DNA from: JAXHUK01 sp034189725
GTDB taxonomy: Bacteria; Chloroflexota; Dehalococcoidia; SZUA-161
DNA: 13,719 nt
Assembly (NCBI GenBank): GCA_034189725.1
Contig: JAXHUK010000092.1
Span: 1-13,719 of the forward strand
Reading direction: 5' to 3'
The position numbers were made by a program, and so were the translations under genes. Below the pieces are notes generated by a model. It saw nothing but the letters and a program-made list of their open reading frames with translations. It was not told the origin of the DNA and did not search any database. Positions 1 through 6,146 of this stretch are shown here, piece by piece; position 1 is the stretch's first letter; every line of letters starts with the position of its first letter.

Positions 1-670
1 CTTTTGGAACCGAAATCATGTGCTGCCCCCACGTTGGATCATTCTTAAAATCCTGGCATATCGTATCGACCAGTTGCCAGACGAGGGAGAGATTTTCCTT
101 GTAGGCGACAGCTACGTTGAGATTGATTCTCGCCCATTCTCGTGACCTGTTGCTTGCAAGCTCGACCTTGTTATTGGGGATAATGTGCATCGTGCCATCG
201 AGGTCTCGAAGGGTAGTACGCCTGAGGTTAAAGCCGACAACCAGGCCACTTATTCCGGCAATAGTGACCACTTCATCAATTCTGTACCAGTCTTCCATGA
301 TTATAAAAAAACCATGGAGCCAGTCTCGAATTATATTCTGCGCAGCCAGGCCAACAGCTAAACTTGCAACACCGAGGGATGCAATAATTGGTGTAGTATC
401 CACACCCAAAACACCCAGGATCATTACAAACGCTACAATCCAGATGATGAAAGTCATGACCTGGATGAGCACCCCAGAGAGCGTGTTTATACGTTTAGCT
501 AATTCCTCCGGGGATTCCTCACGGACTCTATGTATTCGCGACGTCACTAACCTGGGAATGACGCGCCTCAGCATAGCGAGCACGACGAGTGCTACCACAA
601 TTATCAGAAGCACTTTCAGTGCACCAGCGAGTAGGACAGCGAGATCGAAATCAAAACCGTATTCAAGCAT
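1..670 (-). CDS. MscS-family small-conductance mechanosensitive ion channel, 3' end outside window
   Basis: This is a mechanosensitive channel of the inner membrane that opens under membrane tension and releases solutes during osmotic downshock. The frame reads 223 residues from ATG 668-670 and runs off the left edge without a stop. There is a first membrane helix at about residues 10-34, a second at about 66-88, and the glycine/alanine-rich pore helix at about 93-120 (IIASLGVASLAVGLAAQN), followed by the start of the beta domain (GFNLRRTTLRDLDGT, then HIIPNN at 162-167). This order is the MscS core. The short N-terminus with a single helix before the core suggests a small MscS rather than a large MscK type. 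An AAAGGGG Shine-Dalgarno lies just upstream of the start. The family call is secure. Only the C-terminal cytoplasmic vestibule is missing from view. Confidence 0.93.
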   Translation of the reverse strand, partial: MLEYGFDFDLAVLLAGALKVLLIIVVALVVLAMLRRVIPRLVTSRIHRVREESPEELAKRINTLSGVLIQVMTFIIWIVAFVMILGVLGVDTTPIIASLGVASLAVGLAAQNIIRDWLHGFFIIMEDWYRIDEVVTIAGISGLVVGFNLRRTTLRDLDGTMHIIPNNKVELASNRSREWARINLNVAVAYKENLSLVWQLVDTICQDFKNDPTWGQHMISVPK

Positions 671-998
671 GGTTTTCCCCTTTCATCTCTATAGTTCCGG
701 GATAGTGTATTGCTATATTTGCTCTATACCTCACCTCCCTTCTGCAAGTTCGAGCGCAGTAGCTGCCAGAACTGTTTTGATGCCGAATTAAACCGCCCCC
801 ACCGTACTCCTTGATGAATGCTTATTTTAGTAGAACACTGGCTTCTTATACAATCAATCTGCGGTTGTGCAATTGGCACCACGAAAGATGCCAATAGAAA
901 TTTCAAAGCTCAAAGTCCCAGGGACAGTTCTTTGTGACTGATCCGATGTGCGCAGCAATACTGATGAACGTAGTCTGTTGAACCGCGAATTAAGCGGT
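671..998. other. Intergenic region between the MscS gene and the uracil-glycosylase-like gene
   Basis: These 328 bases hold no convincing gene. A short minus-strand frame (724-906) has no family resemblance and overlaps the expected leader of the MscS gene. A possible minus-strand promoter for MscS lies at 845-872. A purine-rich GGGAGGTGAG stretch on the minus strand near 735-745 resembles a Shine-Dalgarno but is not followed by a usable start. At its right end a 7-bp hairpin (GAACCGC 980-986, GCGGTTC 994-1000) overlaps the stop codon of the next gene and lacks a T-run. Confidence 0.6.
845..872 (-). promoter_or_regulatory. Candidate sigma-70 promoter for the MscS gene
   Basis: Read on the minus strand, a -35-like TTGCAC (867-872) and a -10 TATAAG (845-850) are separated by 16 bases. 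The -10 matches consensus at five of six positions, the -35 at only three. It would give a leader of roughly 170 bases before the MscS start, so it is tentative. Confidence 0.3.
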
Positions 999-1607
999 TC
1001 ACCTCAACAGCTTAATTGCTTCGCCGATGTCTTCCGCAATCATGCTTCTTTTCGATTTCTCGATCAGAAAGTTTTTGCCAGTGATGATGTATGATGGGAA
1101 TACTCTTGTGTTCTTATAGTAGTACGGATTCTTTCTGATCTTGTAGGTGGAGCCGGCTGGAATCACCCTGTCCCCAAGCTGCCGTCGCGCAATGAGATTC
1201 ATTGATTTGATAGCGACATCTCCCATCAACATTATGACCTTGATATTGGGAAACAACTCCAGTTCCCTTTCCAGTAGCCCTGAACAGTTGGAAATCGTAT
1301 CAGAGGATATTGAATATCCTGCCTTTCCACATTTAACAGCGGTAGTGATGTAAATTCCCAAATCCAGGATGTCTGTAATAGAGGATGGATTCAGTCCTGC
1401 GTCGTTGAATGATTGCAGGGTTGTCTGTAAATAGAATGGATTGTTTGGTGCATAGAAGTATTCCTGGGGATCGAGGGGGCTAACCTCAGAGATCATGACC
1501 ATGGTAATCCCTGACGGATCGATAGCTACGTCCGGAATCTGATAGCATTCCTTGACAACATCCTGGCAGGGGAAATCGATACATCGTACATGGTCATCGA
1601 TATTCAT
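999..1607 (-). CDS. Uracil-DNA glycosylase superfamily protein, divergent
   Basis: This 202-residue protein resembles the family 4/5 uracil-DNA glycosylase fold (Pfam UDG, COG1573), enzymes that excise uracil from DNA to start base excision repair. The supporting pattern is a first-motif strand with a conserved Glu (ISEVSPLDP, 39-47), then TTAVKCGK (88-95), a Cys at 93 and another at 108 (C-x14-C, the spacing of the second half of the family 4 iron-sulfur site), ERELELFPNIKVIMLMGD (113-130), and a C-terminal PSY (171-173). N-terminal Cys 9, 14 and 21 could supply the other ligands. The residue before PSY is Phe, where the family usually has His. The usual GExPG of motif A is also absent, so activity on uracil is not assured. 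The start has a good GAGGTGA Shine-Dalgarno. Fold assignment is fairly safe; substrate is not. Confidence 0.75.
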   Translation of the reverse strand: MNIDDHVRCIDFPCQDVVKECYQIPDVAIDPSGITMVMISEVSPLDPQEYFYAPNNPFYLQTTLQSFNDAGLNPSSITDILDLGIYITTAVKCGKAGYSISSDTISNCSGLLERELELFPNIKVIMLMGDVAIKSMNLIARRQLGDRVIPAGSTYKIRKNPYYYKNTRVFPSYIITGKNFLIEKSKRSMIAEDIGEAIKLLR

Positions 1608-1657
1608 TGCTCACCTCACTTTTTTACTGAGCAGGAGGCATAGCAACGGGATGACAG

Positions 1658-1690
1658 GAAGCTCACTTGGCTATGCAGGCATTGAGCTTC
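1658..1690 (-). terminator. Possible hairpin downstream of the methyltransferase gene
   Basis: An 8-bp inverted repeat (GAAGCTCA 1658-1665, TGAGCTTC 1683-1690) with a 17-base loop lies 28 bases past the methyltransferase stop codon. There is no T-run on the minus strand after it, so it may be a weak terminator or chance. Confidence 0.25.
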
Positions 1691-1717
1691 AGCTTTTAGC
1701 TCCACACTTGAACCAAT

Positions 1718-2398
1718 TTACGCTTTCTCAGCATAGAGTGCAGCCCACAGCAGATAGCGCCAGGTACAATCCACAGTAGTGTAGCCGGCGCTCTTCAGCC
1801 AGTTTATGTGCTCGGGCAATGACGCGTGATGGTCATGATGGGTCTGGTGTTCCATCCAGGTATTCCATACCTCATCTGTTGCCCCCTGATCGAAGGCGAA
1901 TGACTTCCACGTATCGAGGTGCTGGTGGTACAGACGGTCTGTCTCGCCTCTGAACTGATCGCAGAATGTGAGAATGCCGTTGGGAGCTTGCCACAGGAAC
2001 AGCTTTTGAAAGAACTGTTCCTTTTCTCTATCGTCAAGATGATGAAGGGCGATACTAGACATAATGAGATCGAATGAGTTCTCCCCGAACTCGATGTCTT
2101 TGAAGTCAGCCTTTATGTATTTAATGGTACCCTCAGTGAGTCGTTGCTGGCATTCATTGAGGCATTCTTCTGATATGTCCACAGCTTGGATATGTGATTC
2201 AGGGAAGTGCCGGTATATCAGAAGTGTCAGATTGCCGGTGCCGCAACCAAGCTCGAGAATTGATTTGGGGGAGTAGTTCTCTGGCAGATAGTCGAATAAT
2301 GTTGACAGCATCTCTTTATATCGGGGGACGCACCTTTCGACAAAATCGGTATATTCCCCGCTGACGCTATCATAGAACTGCTCGGTTGTGCTCGACAT
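1718..2398 (-). CDS. Class I SAM-dependent methyltransferase
   Basis: A cytosolic methyltransferase of 226 residues with the Rossmann-type SAM-binding fold. Motif I is LELGCGTG (48-55), the acidic ribose-binding residue of motif II is Asp74 in AVDIS, ADF (97-99) is motif III, and FDLIMSSIALHHL (109-121) is motif IV/post-I. The architecture is that of the small Methyltransf_11/25 family. The acceptor substrate cannot be told from sequence. The C-terminal part is rich in His (HQTHHDHHAS, about 184-193) and ends in a WLKSAGYTTVDCTWR stretch typical of the last strands of this fold. A moderate AAGGGA Shine-Dalgarno precedes the ATG. It lies between the membrane-protein gene and the glycosylase-like gene, all on one strand, but gaps of about 110 bases argue against tight co-regulation. 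Confidence 0.9.
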   Translation of the reverse strand: MSSTTEQFYDSVSGEYTDFVERCVPRYKEMLSTLFDYLPENYSPKSILELGCGTGNLTLLIYRHFPESHIQAVDISEECLNECQQRLTEGTIKYIKADFKDIEFGENSFDLIMSSIALHHLDDREKEQFFQKLFLWQAPNGILTFCDQFRGETDRLYHQHLDTWKSFAFDQGATDEVWNTWMEHQTHHDHHASLPEHINWLKSAGYTTVDCTWRYLLWAALYAEKA

Positions 2399-2452
2399 TC
2401 TTAATCCCTTCAGGGTCTCCTTGTCAGCGAATACACTGAATCTATATACTGG

Positions 2453-2481
2453 ATTCTAGTAAAAATCGAGGGATTGTACAA
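2453..2481 (-). promoter_or_regulatory. Candidate promoter for the methyltransferase gene
   Basis: On the minus strand TTGTAC (2476-2481) and TAGAAT (2453-2458) are separated by exactly 17 bases. The -10 matches five of six consensus bases, the -35 three. It sits about 55 bases upstream of the methyltransferase start, a sensible distance. Confidence 0.4.
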
Positions 2482-2507
2482 GGGGTTCAGGTTATAATTA
2501 ATGGAAG

Positions 2508-2948
2508 TTAGAGGATTGCCATCAGGCTATTGTTGATAATCGCACCGGCGGCGACTATAGCGTAGGGCACGAGGAGAGCCACAAAGGCGGCGCGGCCGAA
2601 TCCGTAGAAGCCGAACCTGAAACAGAGAAATCGTAAAAGTAACGCAATAAGAGAAAGGGCAACAACGGCACCCATATCGACTAAAAACAGCCACCACAGC
2701 CCACCTACCTGCAGCGCCCAGCCCGCCAGTAGGCCACTCTCCTGTAAGAAATCTTTTCCACTCCATTCCAGAACGATAAATGTCGTGGTGTAGTCCAGAA
2801 TAGCCAGAACACCGACGAGTATCACAAGCCACATCTCCTGCCAGCGCCATATCAACCTTGAGGCTGTATCTACGTATCCCTCAACTTGGCGATCCCGTTC
2901 CAGGGCATTGTTCACCATGCCTTTCATTACCTTGAGGGTTATATGCAT
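2508..2948 (-). CDS. Small integral membrane protein, function unknown
   Basis: A 146-residue hydrophobic protein with a charged N-terminal arm (about 1-36), then membrane segments at about 38-60, 84-108 and 118-142. The second region might be read as a hairpin, giving three or four helices. The phrase ILDYTTTFIVLE (50-61) in the first helix resembles the LDxxxT pattern of DUF5658-type small membrane proteins, but the match is from memory and weak. No enzyme motif is visible. The start is well supported: AAGGAG stands about six bases before the ATG. An internal Met11 is a less likely start. It is divergent from the ArsA-type gene and is probably the first gene of its own transcript. Confidence 0.7.
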   Translation of the reverse strand: MHITLKVMKGMVNNALERDRQVEGYVDTASRLIWRWQEMWLVILVGVLAILDYTTTFIVLEWSGKDFLQESGLLAGWALQVGGLWWLFLVDMGAVVALSLIALLLRFLCFRFGFYGFGRAAFVALLVPYAIVAAGAIINNSLMAIL

Positions 2949-3249
2949 GGGTTCTCCTTAGTTCCGTTTGATTGTATCCTTGCTTCCTCGGAGCACGAAC
3001 ACAGAATCCTACGGAGTTGAGTATACTACACGGCGTACCGAAGTTGTATCCTACCTCATGCAGGCTACATAATAACCATAGTACTGTTCTTCTCTTGCTA
3101 TATTTATATAGGGCACAGCATCACGCTGGTTTCTCCCTACGTTCAATCTTACTCTCGGGTGCTTTCCTGAAAGCGGTGTTATAGTGTAGAATACAGATTG
3201 GGGGGGGCAGGGTTCGGAACTCTGGATCCCTGATAACAGAAGGAGTGGG
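2949..3249. other. Divergent intergenic region between the membrane protein and the ArsA-type gene
   Basis: These 301 bases carry the leaders of two divergent genes and no credible coding frame. A plus-strand -10-like TAGAAT (3187-3192) has no good -35 partner. A run of eight G (3200-3207) falls about where transcription from that -10 would begin. A minus-strand TACAAT close to the membrane-protein start also lacks a -35. The AT-rich patch near 3098-3112 (tatatttatata) shows no clear promoter spacing. Confidence 0.5.
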
Positions 3250-4143
3250 ATGGGTGATAACGGGGCACGTGTAACCATGTTTTCCGGCAAGGGTGGTGTG
3301 GGCAAGACAACCTGTGCTGCGGCTACGGCACTGCACTATGCATCGGTAGGAATTCGGACAATTGCCATCTCAACCGATGCCACACCCTCGCTGTCGCATA
3401 TATTCGAGATAACAACCAACGAGAAACCGGCAAGGATTCAAGATTCACTATACATCAGTGAGCTTGGGGTGGAAGAGGTGGAGGGGATGTGGAACGAGAA
3501 ATTCGGCAGAGACGTATATGATGTGTTTTCATCATTTGTGTCCATTAACTACGATGAATTTGTTGAATTCACCACCTCTATGTTGCCCGGCTTACGGGAT
3601 GAATTCATGGTCGATTACATCAGGGAATTGAGCCTGAAAGATGAGTACAGCACCATCATCTGGGATACCGCACCGCTGGGGCAAACACTTGCCCTGCTCC
3701 ATACACCAGCCATGCTCGTGGAGCATTTGAAAACGGCCCCTCGCATCTATTCTCGACTGAAGCTCGGTACTATCAGCAAGGAGCCTATACTGAATGTCAT
3801 CAGTCGCTGGCAGCAACTATCCGCTGATGAAATAGACTTCCTCAGAAATCAGGTGCGATTCGTCATTGTCACCATACCGGAGGCGCTGGCGGTGGAACAA
3901 CTCGATGGGGTTTTCTGCGAGCTTGACAAGCATGGCCTCAAGGTGGATCAGTTGATAGTTAATAACGTGATCAAGGTCAATGGCTCGGAATTTCTGATCG
4001 CTAAGGCCAGTCAACAGAGGAAGTATCTTGACCTTATCTATAGTAGATACTCCGACATGCACATAGTCGAGTTGCCCATGTTTCCCCATGAGATCAAGGG
4101 TTGGGAGCGGCTGAAAGAAGTGGAGAGGATACTATTTCCATGA
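3250..4143 (+). CDS. ArsA/GET3-family ATPase
   Basis: A soluble P-loop ATPase of the ArsA/GET3 branch of the SIMIBI class, 297 residues, the length of single-domain members. The deviant Walker A is FSGKGGVGKTT (11-21) with the signature Lys14. Switch I holds the catalytic-type Asp43 in STDATPSLS (41-49). Switch II is WDTAPLGQT (138-146). IVNNVI (about 235-240 region) and the C-terminal PMFPHEIKGWERL complete the family pattern. Family members normally read STDPAHS and DTAPTGHT, so the His of both switches is replaced here (Pro and Gln). No CxxC zinc pair is seen, and no arsenic genes adjoin, so neither arsenite efflux nor tail-anchored protein insertion should be assumed. AAGGAG precedes the ATG by four bases. 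The stop overlaps the start of the next gene. Confidence 0.92.
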   Translation: MGDNGARVTMFSGKGGVGKTTCAAATALHYASVGIRTIAISTDATPSLSHIFEITTNEKPARIQDSLYISELGVEEVEGMWNEKFGRDVYDVFSSFVSINYDEFVEFTTSMLPGLRDEFMVDYIRELSLKDEYSTIIWDTAPLGQTLALLHTPAMLVEHLKTAPRIYSRLKLGTISKEPILNVISRWQQLSADEIDFLRNQVRFVIVTIPEALAVEQLDGVFCELDKHGLKVDQLIVNNVIKVNGSEFLIAKASQQRKYLDLIYSRYSDMHIVELPMFPHEIKGWERLKEVERILFP

Positions 4144-4793
4144 ACATCTCTATAGTGGAAGCCCGTGACCTGTCTGAGGCCTGGTTCCTGTGTCTGCGCA
4201 GGACGTTTAAGGATGGTCGTGAATATACCATCGAGCGAGGCAGTTTCGTAGGACGTCGTCGCAAGGAACTCGATTTCATCGTCCTGCACGTGAAGTGTCC
4301 TGGTAATCGCCCGCTGGTTCCGGATGTGCCCCCTGGCGTGCCTCCTCCGTCATCGATGGAATATGTGGAAAATTACGTACAGTACCTGATGACGTCATTC
4401 AAGGCAGATACGGAGCAGTATACCTATGGTGAGGACCTGGAGTCCCAGATACCGGAGTTGATTCGGTTATATAAAGAGGACGGTCATAATACCAATCAGG
4501 GATTTATGGCGGTTGGGAGCAGGGAATCTATCAAGTTGCCTGATCCGCCATGCTTGCGGGGCATCGATACCAGAATCGAAAATGGGAAACTTCACTTCAT
4601 AGTATACTTCCGCTCCTGGGACCTGTGGGCGGGATTGCCTTCGAATCTGGCGGGAATACAGCTCCTCAAGGAGTATATTGCAAACGAGGTCGGTGTGGAT
4701 GATGGCGAACTCATAGCGTTGAGCAAGGGATTACATCTCTATGATTACTCGTGGGATCTCGCTATGGCCGCTGCGAGGTTAGACGGGAGTTAA
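4140..4793 (+). CDS. Thymidylate synthase-like protein, archaeal type
   Basis: This 217-residue protein carries the thymidylate synthase core. It has the catalytic-type Cys138 in PPCLRG (136-141), then the phosphate-binding R-S-x-D (158-161), GLPSNLAG (165-172) with the pyrimidine-contacting Asn169, and HLY (199-201). YTYGEDL (94-100) matches the short TS-like proteins of methanogens better than bacterial ThyA of about 264 residues. Such enzymes methylate or hydroxymethylate a pyrimidine nucleotide at C5. Canonical ThyA has His after the active Cys (PCH); here it is Leu, so dUMP and folate use are not guaranteed. I chose the ATG at 4140 because it makes an ATGA overlap with the ATPase gene; the frame stays open upstream to 4101, but that part overlaps the ATPase. 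Translation is probably coupled. Confidence 0.82.
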   Translation: MNISIVEARDLSEAWFLCLRRTFKDGREYTIERGSFVGRRRKELDFIVLHVKCPGNRPLVPDVPPGVPPPSSMEYVENYVQYLMTSFKADTEQYTYGEDLESQIPELIRLYKEDGHNTNQGFMAVGSRESIKLPDPPCLRGIDTRIENGKLHFIVYFRSWDLWAGLPSNLAGIQLLKEYIANEVGVDDGELIALSKGLHLYDYSWDLAMAAARLDGS

Positions 4794-4794
4794 G

Positions 4795-5121
4795 CTACGA
4801 CATGCTGAACTGGGGTACAATACCCAGCCACTCATCGAGCAGCATAATCAGGCAACTGTCCACCTGCTCGTCTTCGAATAATACGAAATCTGCGGTTCCC
4901 ACATAGCCTCGCCATACTACGAGGCCGAGCCCGGTGTCCTCGATTTCGACCACCAGTTGGTACTCTTTTGCCGCCTCGCTGGCAGCACTCGCGTGTGCAA
5001 GCCTGGGATTATCACTACGAATCACGAACTCGTCATTCTTGTGGTCCCAACTTGCGGTAAGCGCCTCGCCTTGCCAGAGCGCAGCTTCCTGCTGATCCAT
5101 TTGGCCGATCATGACTTTCAT
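4795..5121 (-). CDS. Conserved-looking small acidic protein, function unknown
   Basis: A 108-residue acidic soluble protein that I do not recognise. A strong AAAGGAG Shine-Dalgarno right before the ATG supports it as a real gene. It has no signal peptide or membrane helix. Alternating hydrophobic residues (YQLVVEIEDTGLGLVVWRGYV, about 54-74, in two strands) suggest a small beta-rich fold, with an Ala-rich helix before it (about 42-52). One cysteine is present. It converges on the TS-like gene with a single base between the two stop codons, so the two transcripts must overlap at their 3' ends. It is transcribed away from the 279-base gap at 5122-5400, which contains clustered GTAC sites. Confidence 0.7.
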   Translation of the reverse strand: MKVMIGQMDQQEAALWQGEALTASWDHKNDEFVIRSDNPRLAHASAASEAAKEYQLVVEIEDTGLGLVVWRGYVGTADFVLFEDEQVDSCLIMLLDEWLGIVPQFSMS

Positions 5122-5200
5122 GGCACTCCTTTCGGTAAGGTCGTTAGAGCTACTATAAGCCAGGTGGATTTCTACTGTTACTTTTGTTTACTTATGCACT

Positions 5201-5253
5201 GTACTCATAGCATAGCGTACAAAAACTATTGTACTTGAACTAAAGTACTGTAC
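5201..5253. repeat. Cluster of GTAC sites with an inverted repeat upstream of the small acidic protein gene
   Basis: Five GTAC tetramers occur within 53 bases, starting at 5201, 5217, 5231, 5245 and 5250. The second and third form an inverted repeat, GTACAA (5217-5222) and TTGTAC (5229-5234), around a 6-base centre. Three successive spacings are 16, 14 and 14 bases. The cluster lies about 80 bases upstream of the minus-strand start at 5121, a position where an operator could sit. No regulator is visible nearby. Confidence 0.3.
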
Positions 5254-5400
5254 GACTCCATCCTATATGTCTCGCCCTTCCAAGTCAAGATGCTGTTTCC
5301 TCATATTACTTTATTATACCTCTTAATTTACAGGAGAGGCCTCTTACAGTGCTTTGAGTCACCTCAGCCGTTGCTTACAGGTAAGCTTGTTTTTCTGTAG

Positions 5401-6138
5401 TCATCCTGATAATTCGTCCAGCTTTTTATGCAGCGTCAGCGCATTGCTCACGGCAAAGCCTTCAATGTCGTTGTTGAAGTAGATATAGGCTTCTTGGACG
5501 TTGTGGGTTAGCGCAGCAATTCTCTGTGCCCAATCGCTTAACTCCTCATCGGAGTAACAGCCCCCGTACATCGAGGTGCTCCCGTGAAAACGAACATAGG
5601 CGAAATCGGCGGTGACCTCGAGCGGTGTGGTGAACCGGGGCATGTCGAAGATGCAAAAGCCAATGTTGTGGCGGCGCAGGAGGTCGAAAACTTCGTTATC
5701 GAGCCAGGACTCATCGCGGAACTCGAAGACGTGGCTCACATCGCTGGGGAGCAGTGAAAGGAAGGATTCCAGCAGCGAGTCATTGCGGTGCATAGTAGGC
5801 GGAAGCTGATAGAGAAGAGGTCCTCGCTTCTCTTCAAGCAGCGCTGCTCTGTCCAAAAGGGTATGTAATGGGGCCTCGACATCCCTCAACTTCTTGATAT
5901 GGGTAATGAACCGACTCACCTTCACTGCGAAGGCGAAGCTCTGCGGTGTGGAATCTCGCCAATTCGCGAACGCTTTCTCTGTAGGCAGCCGGTAGAAGCT
6001 GTTGTTGAGTTCCACGGTGTCAAAGGTTCGGGCGTAAAACTCGAGCCATTTCGATTTGGGGAGATCTCTGGGATAGAACCCCTCCCGCCAGTGCTCATAG
6101 TGCCAGCCGCTTGTTCCTATGTAGTAGTTAGCAGCCAT
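5401..6138 (-). CDS. DUF72 (YecE-like) protein
   Basis: A cytosolic TIM-barrel-like protein of the DUF72 family, 245 residues, of usual length. Its biochemical role is not established, although the fold resembles sugar-phosphate-type barrels. Family hallmarks are all present: IGTSGWHYEHW (7-17), FYPRDLP (21-27), TVELNNSFYRLP (41-52), FEFRDESW (138-145) and YVRFHG (181-186). I place the start at ATG 6136-6138. The frame also contains a GTG at 6148-6150, but the GTGAGGTTGA there works better as the Shine-Dalgarno for the ATG, and family members begin close to this Met. It starts eight bases after the helicase stop codon, so it is almost surely co-transcribed and perhaps translationally linked with the helicase. 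Confidence 0.93.
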   Translation of the reverse strand: MAANYYIGTSGWHYEHWREGFYPRDLPKSKWLEFYARTFDTVELNNSFYRLPTEKAFANWRDSTPQSFAFAVKVSRFITHIKKLRDVEAPLHTLLDRAALLEEKRGPLLYQLPPTMHRNDSLLESFLSLLPSDVSHVFEFRDESWLDNEVFDLLRRHNIGFCIFDMPRFTTPLEVTADFAYVRFHGSTSMYGGCYSDEELSDWAQRIAALTHNVQEAYIYFNNDIEGFAVSNALTLHKKLDELSG

Positions 6139-6146
6139 ATTCAACC

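Noticed and set aside
117..791. 224-codon open frame on the plus strand
   Set aside because: It is antisense to the MscS gene, whose minus-strand protein has clear family motifs; the plus frame has Ser/Thr/Arg-rich shadow composition.
724..906. 60-codon minus-strand frame upstream of the MscS gene
   Set aside because: No Shine-Dalgarno or family resemblance, and it overlaps the candidate MscS promoter.
980..1000. 7-bp hairpin at the stop codon of the glycosylase-like gene as a terminator
   Set aside because: No T-run on the minus strand, and the hairpin overlaps the stop codon.
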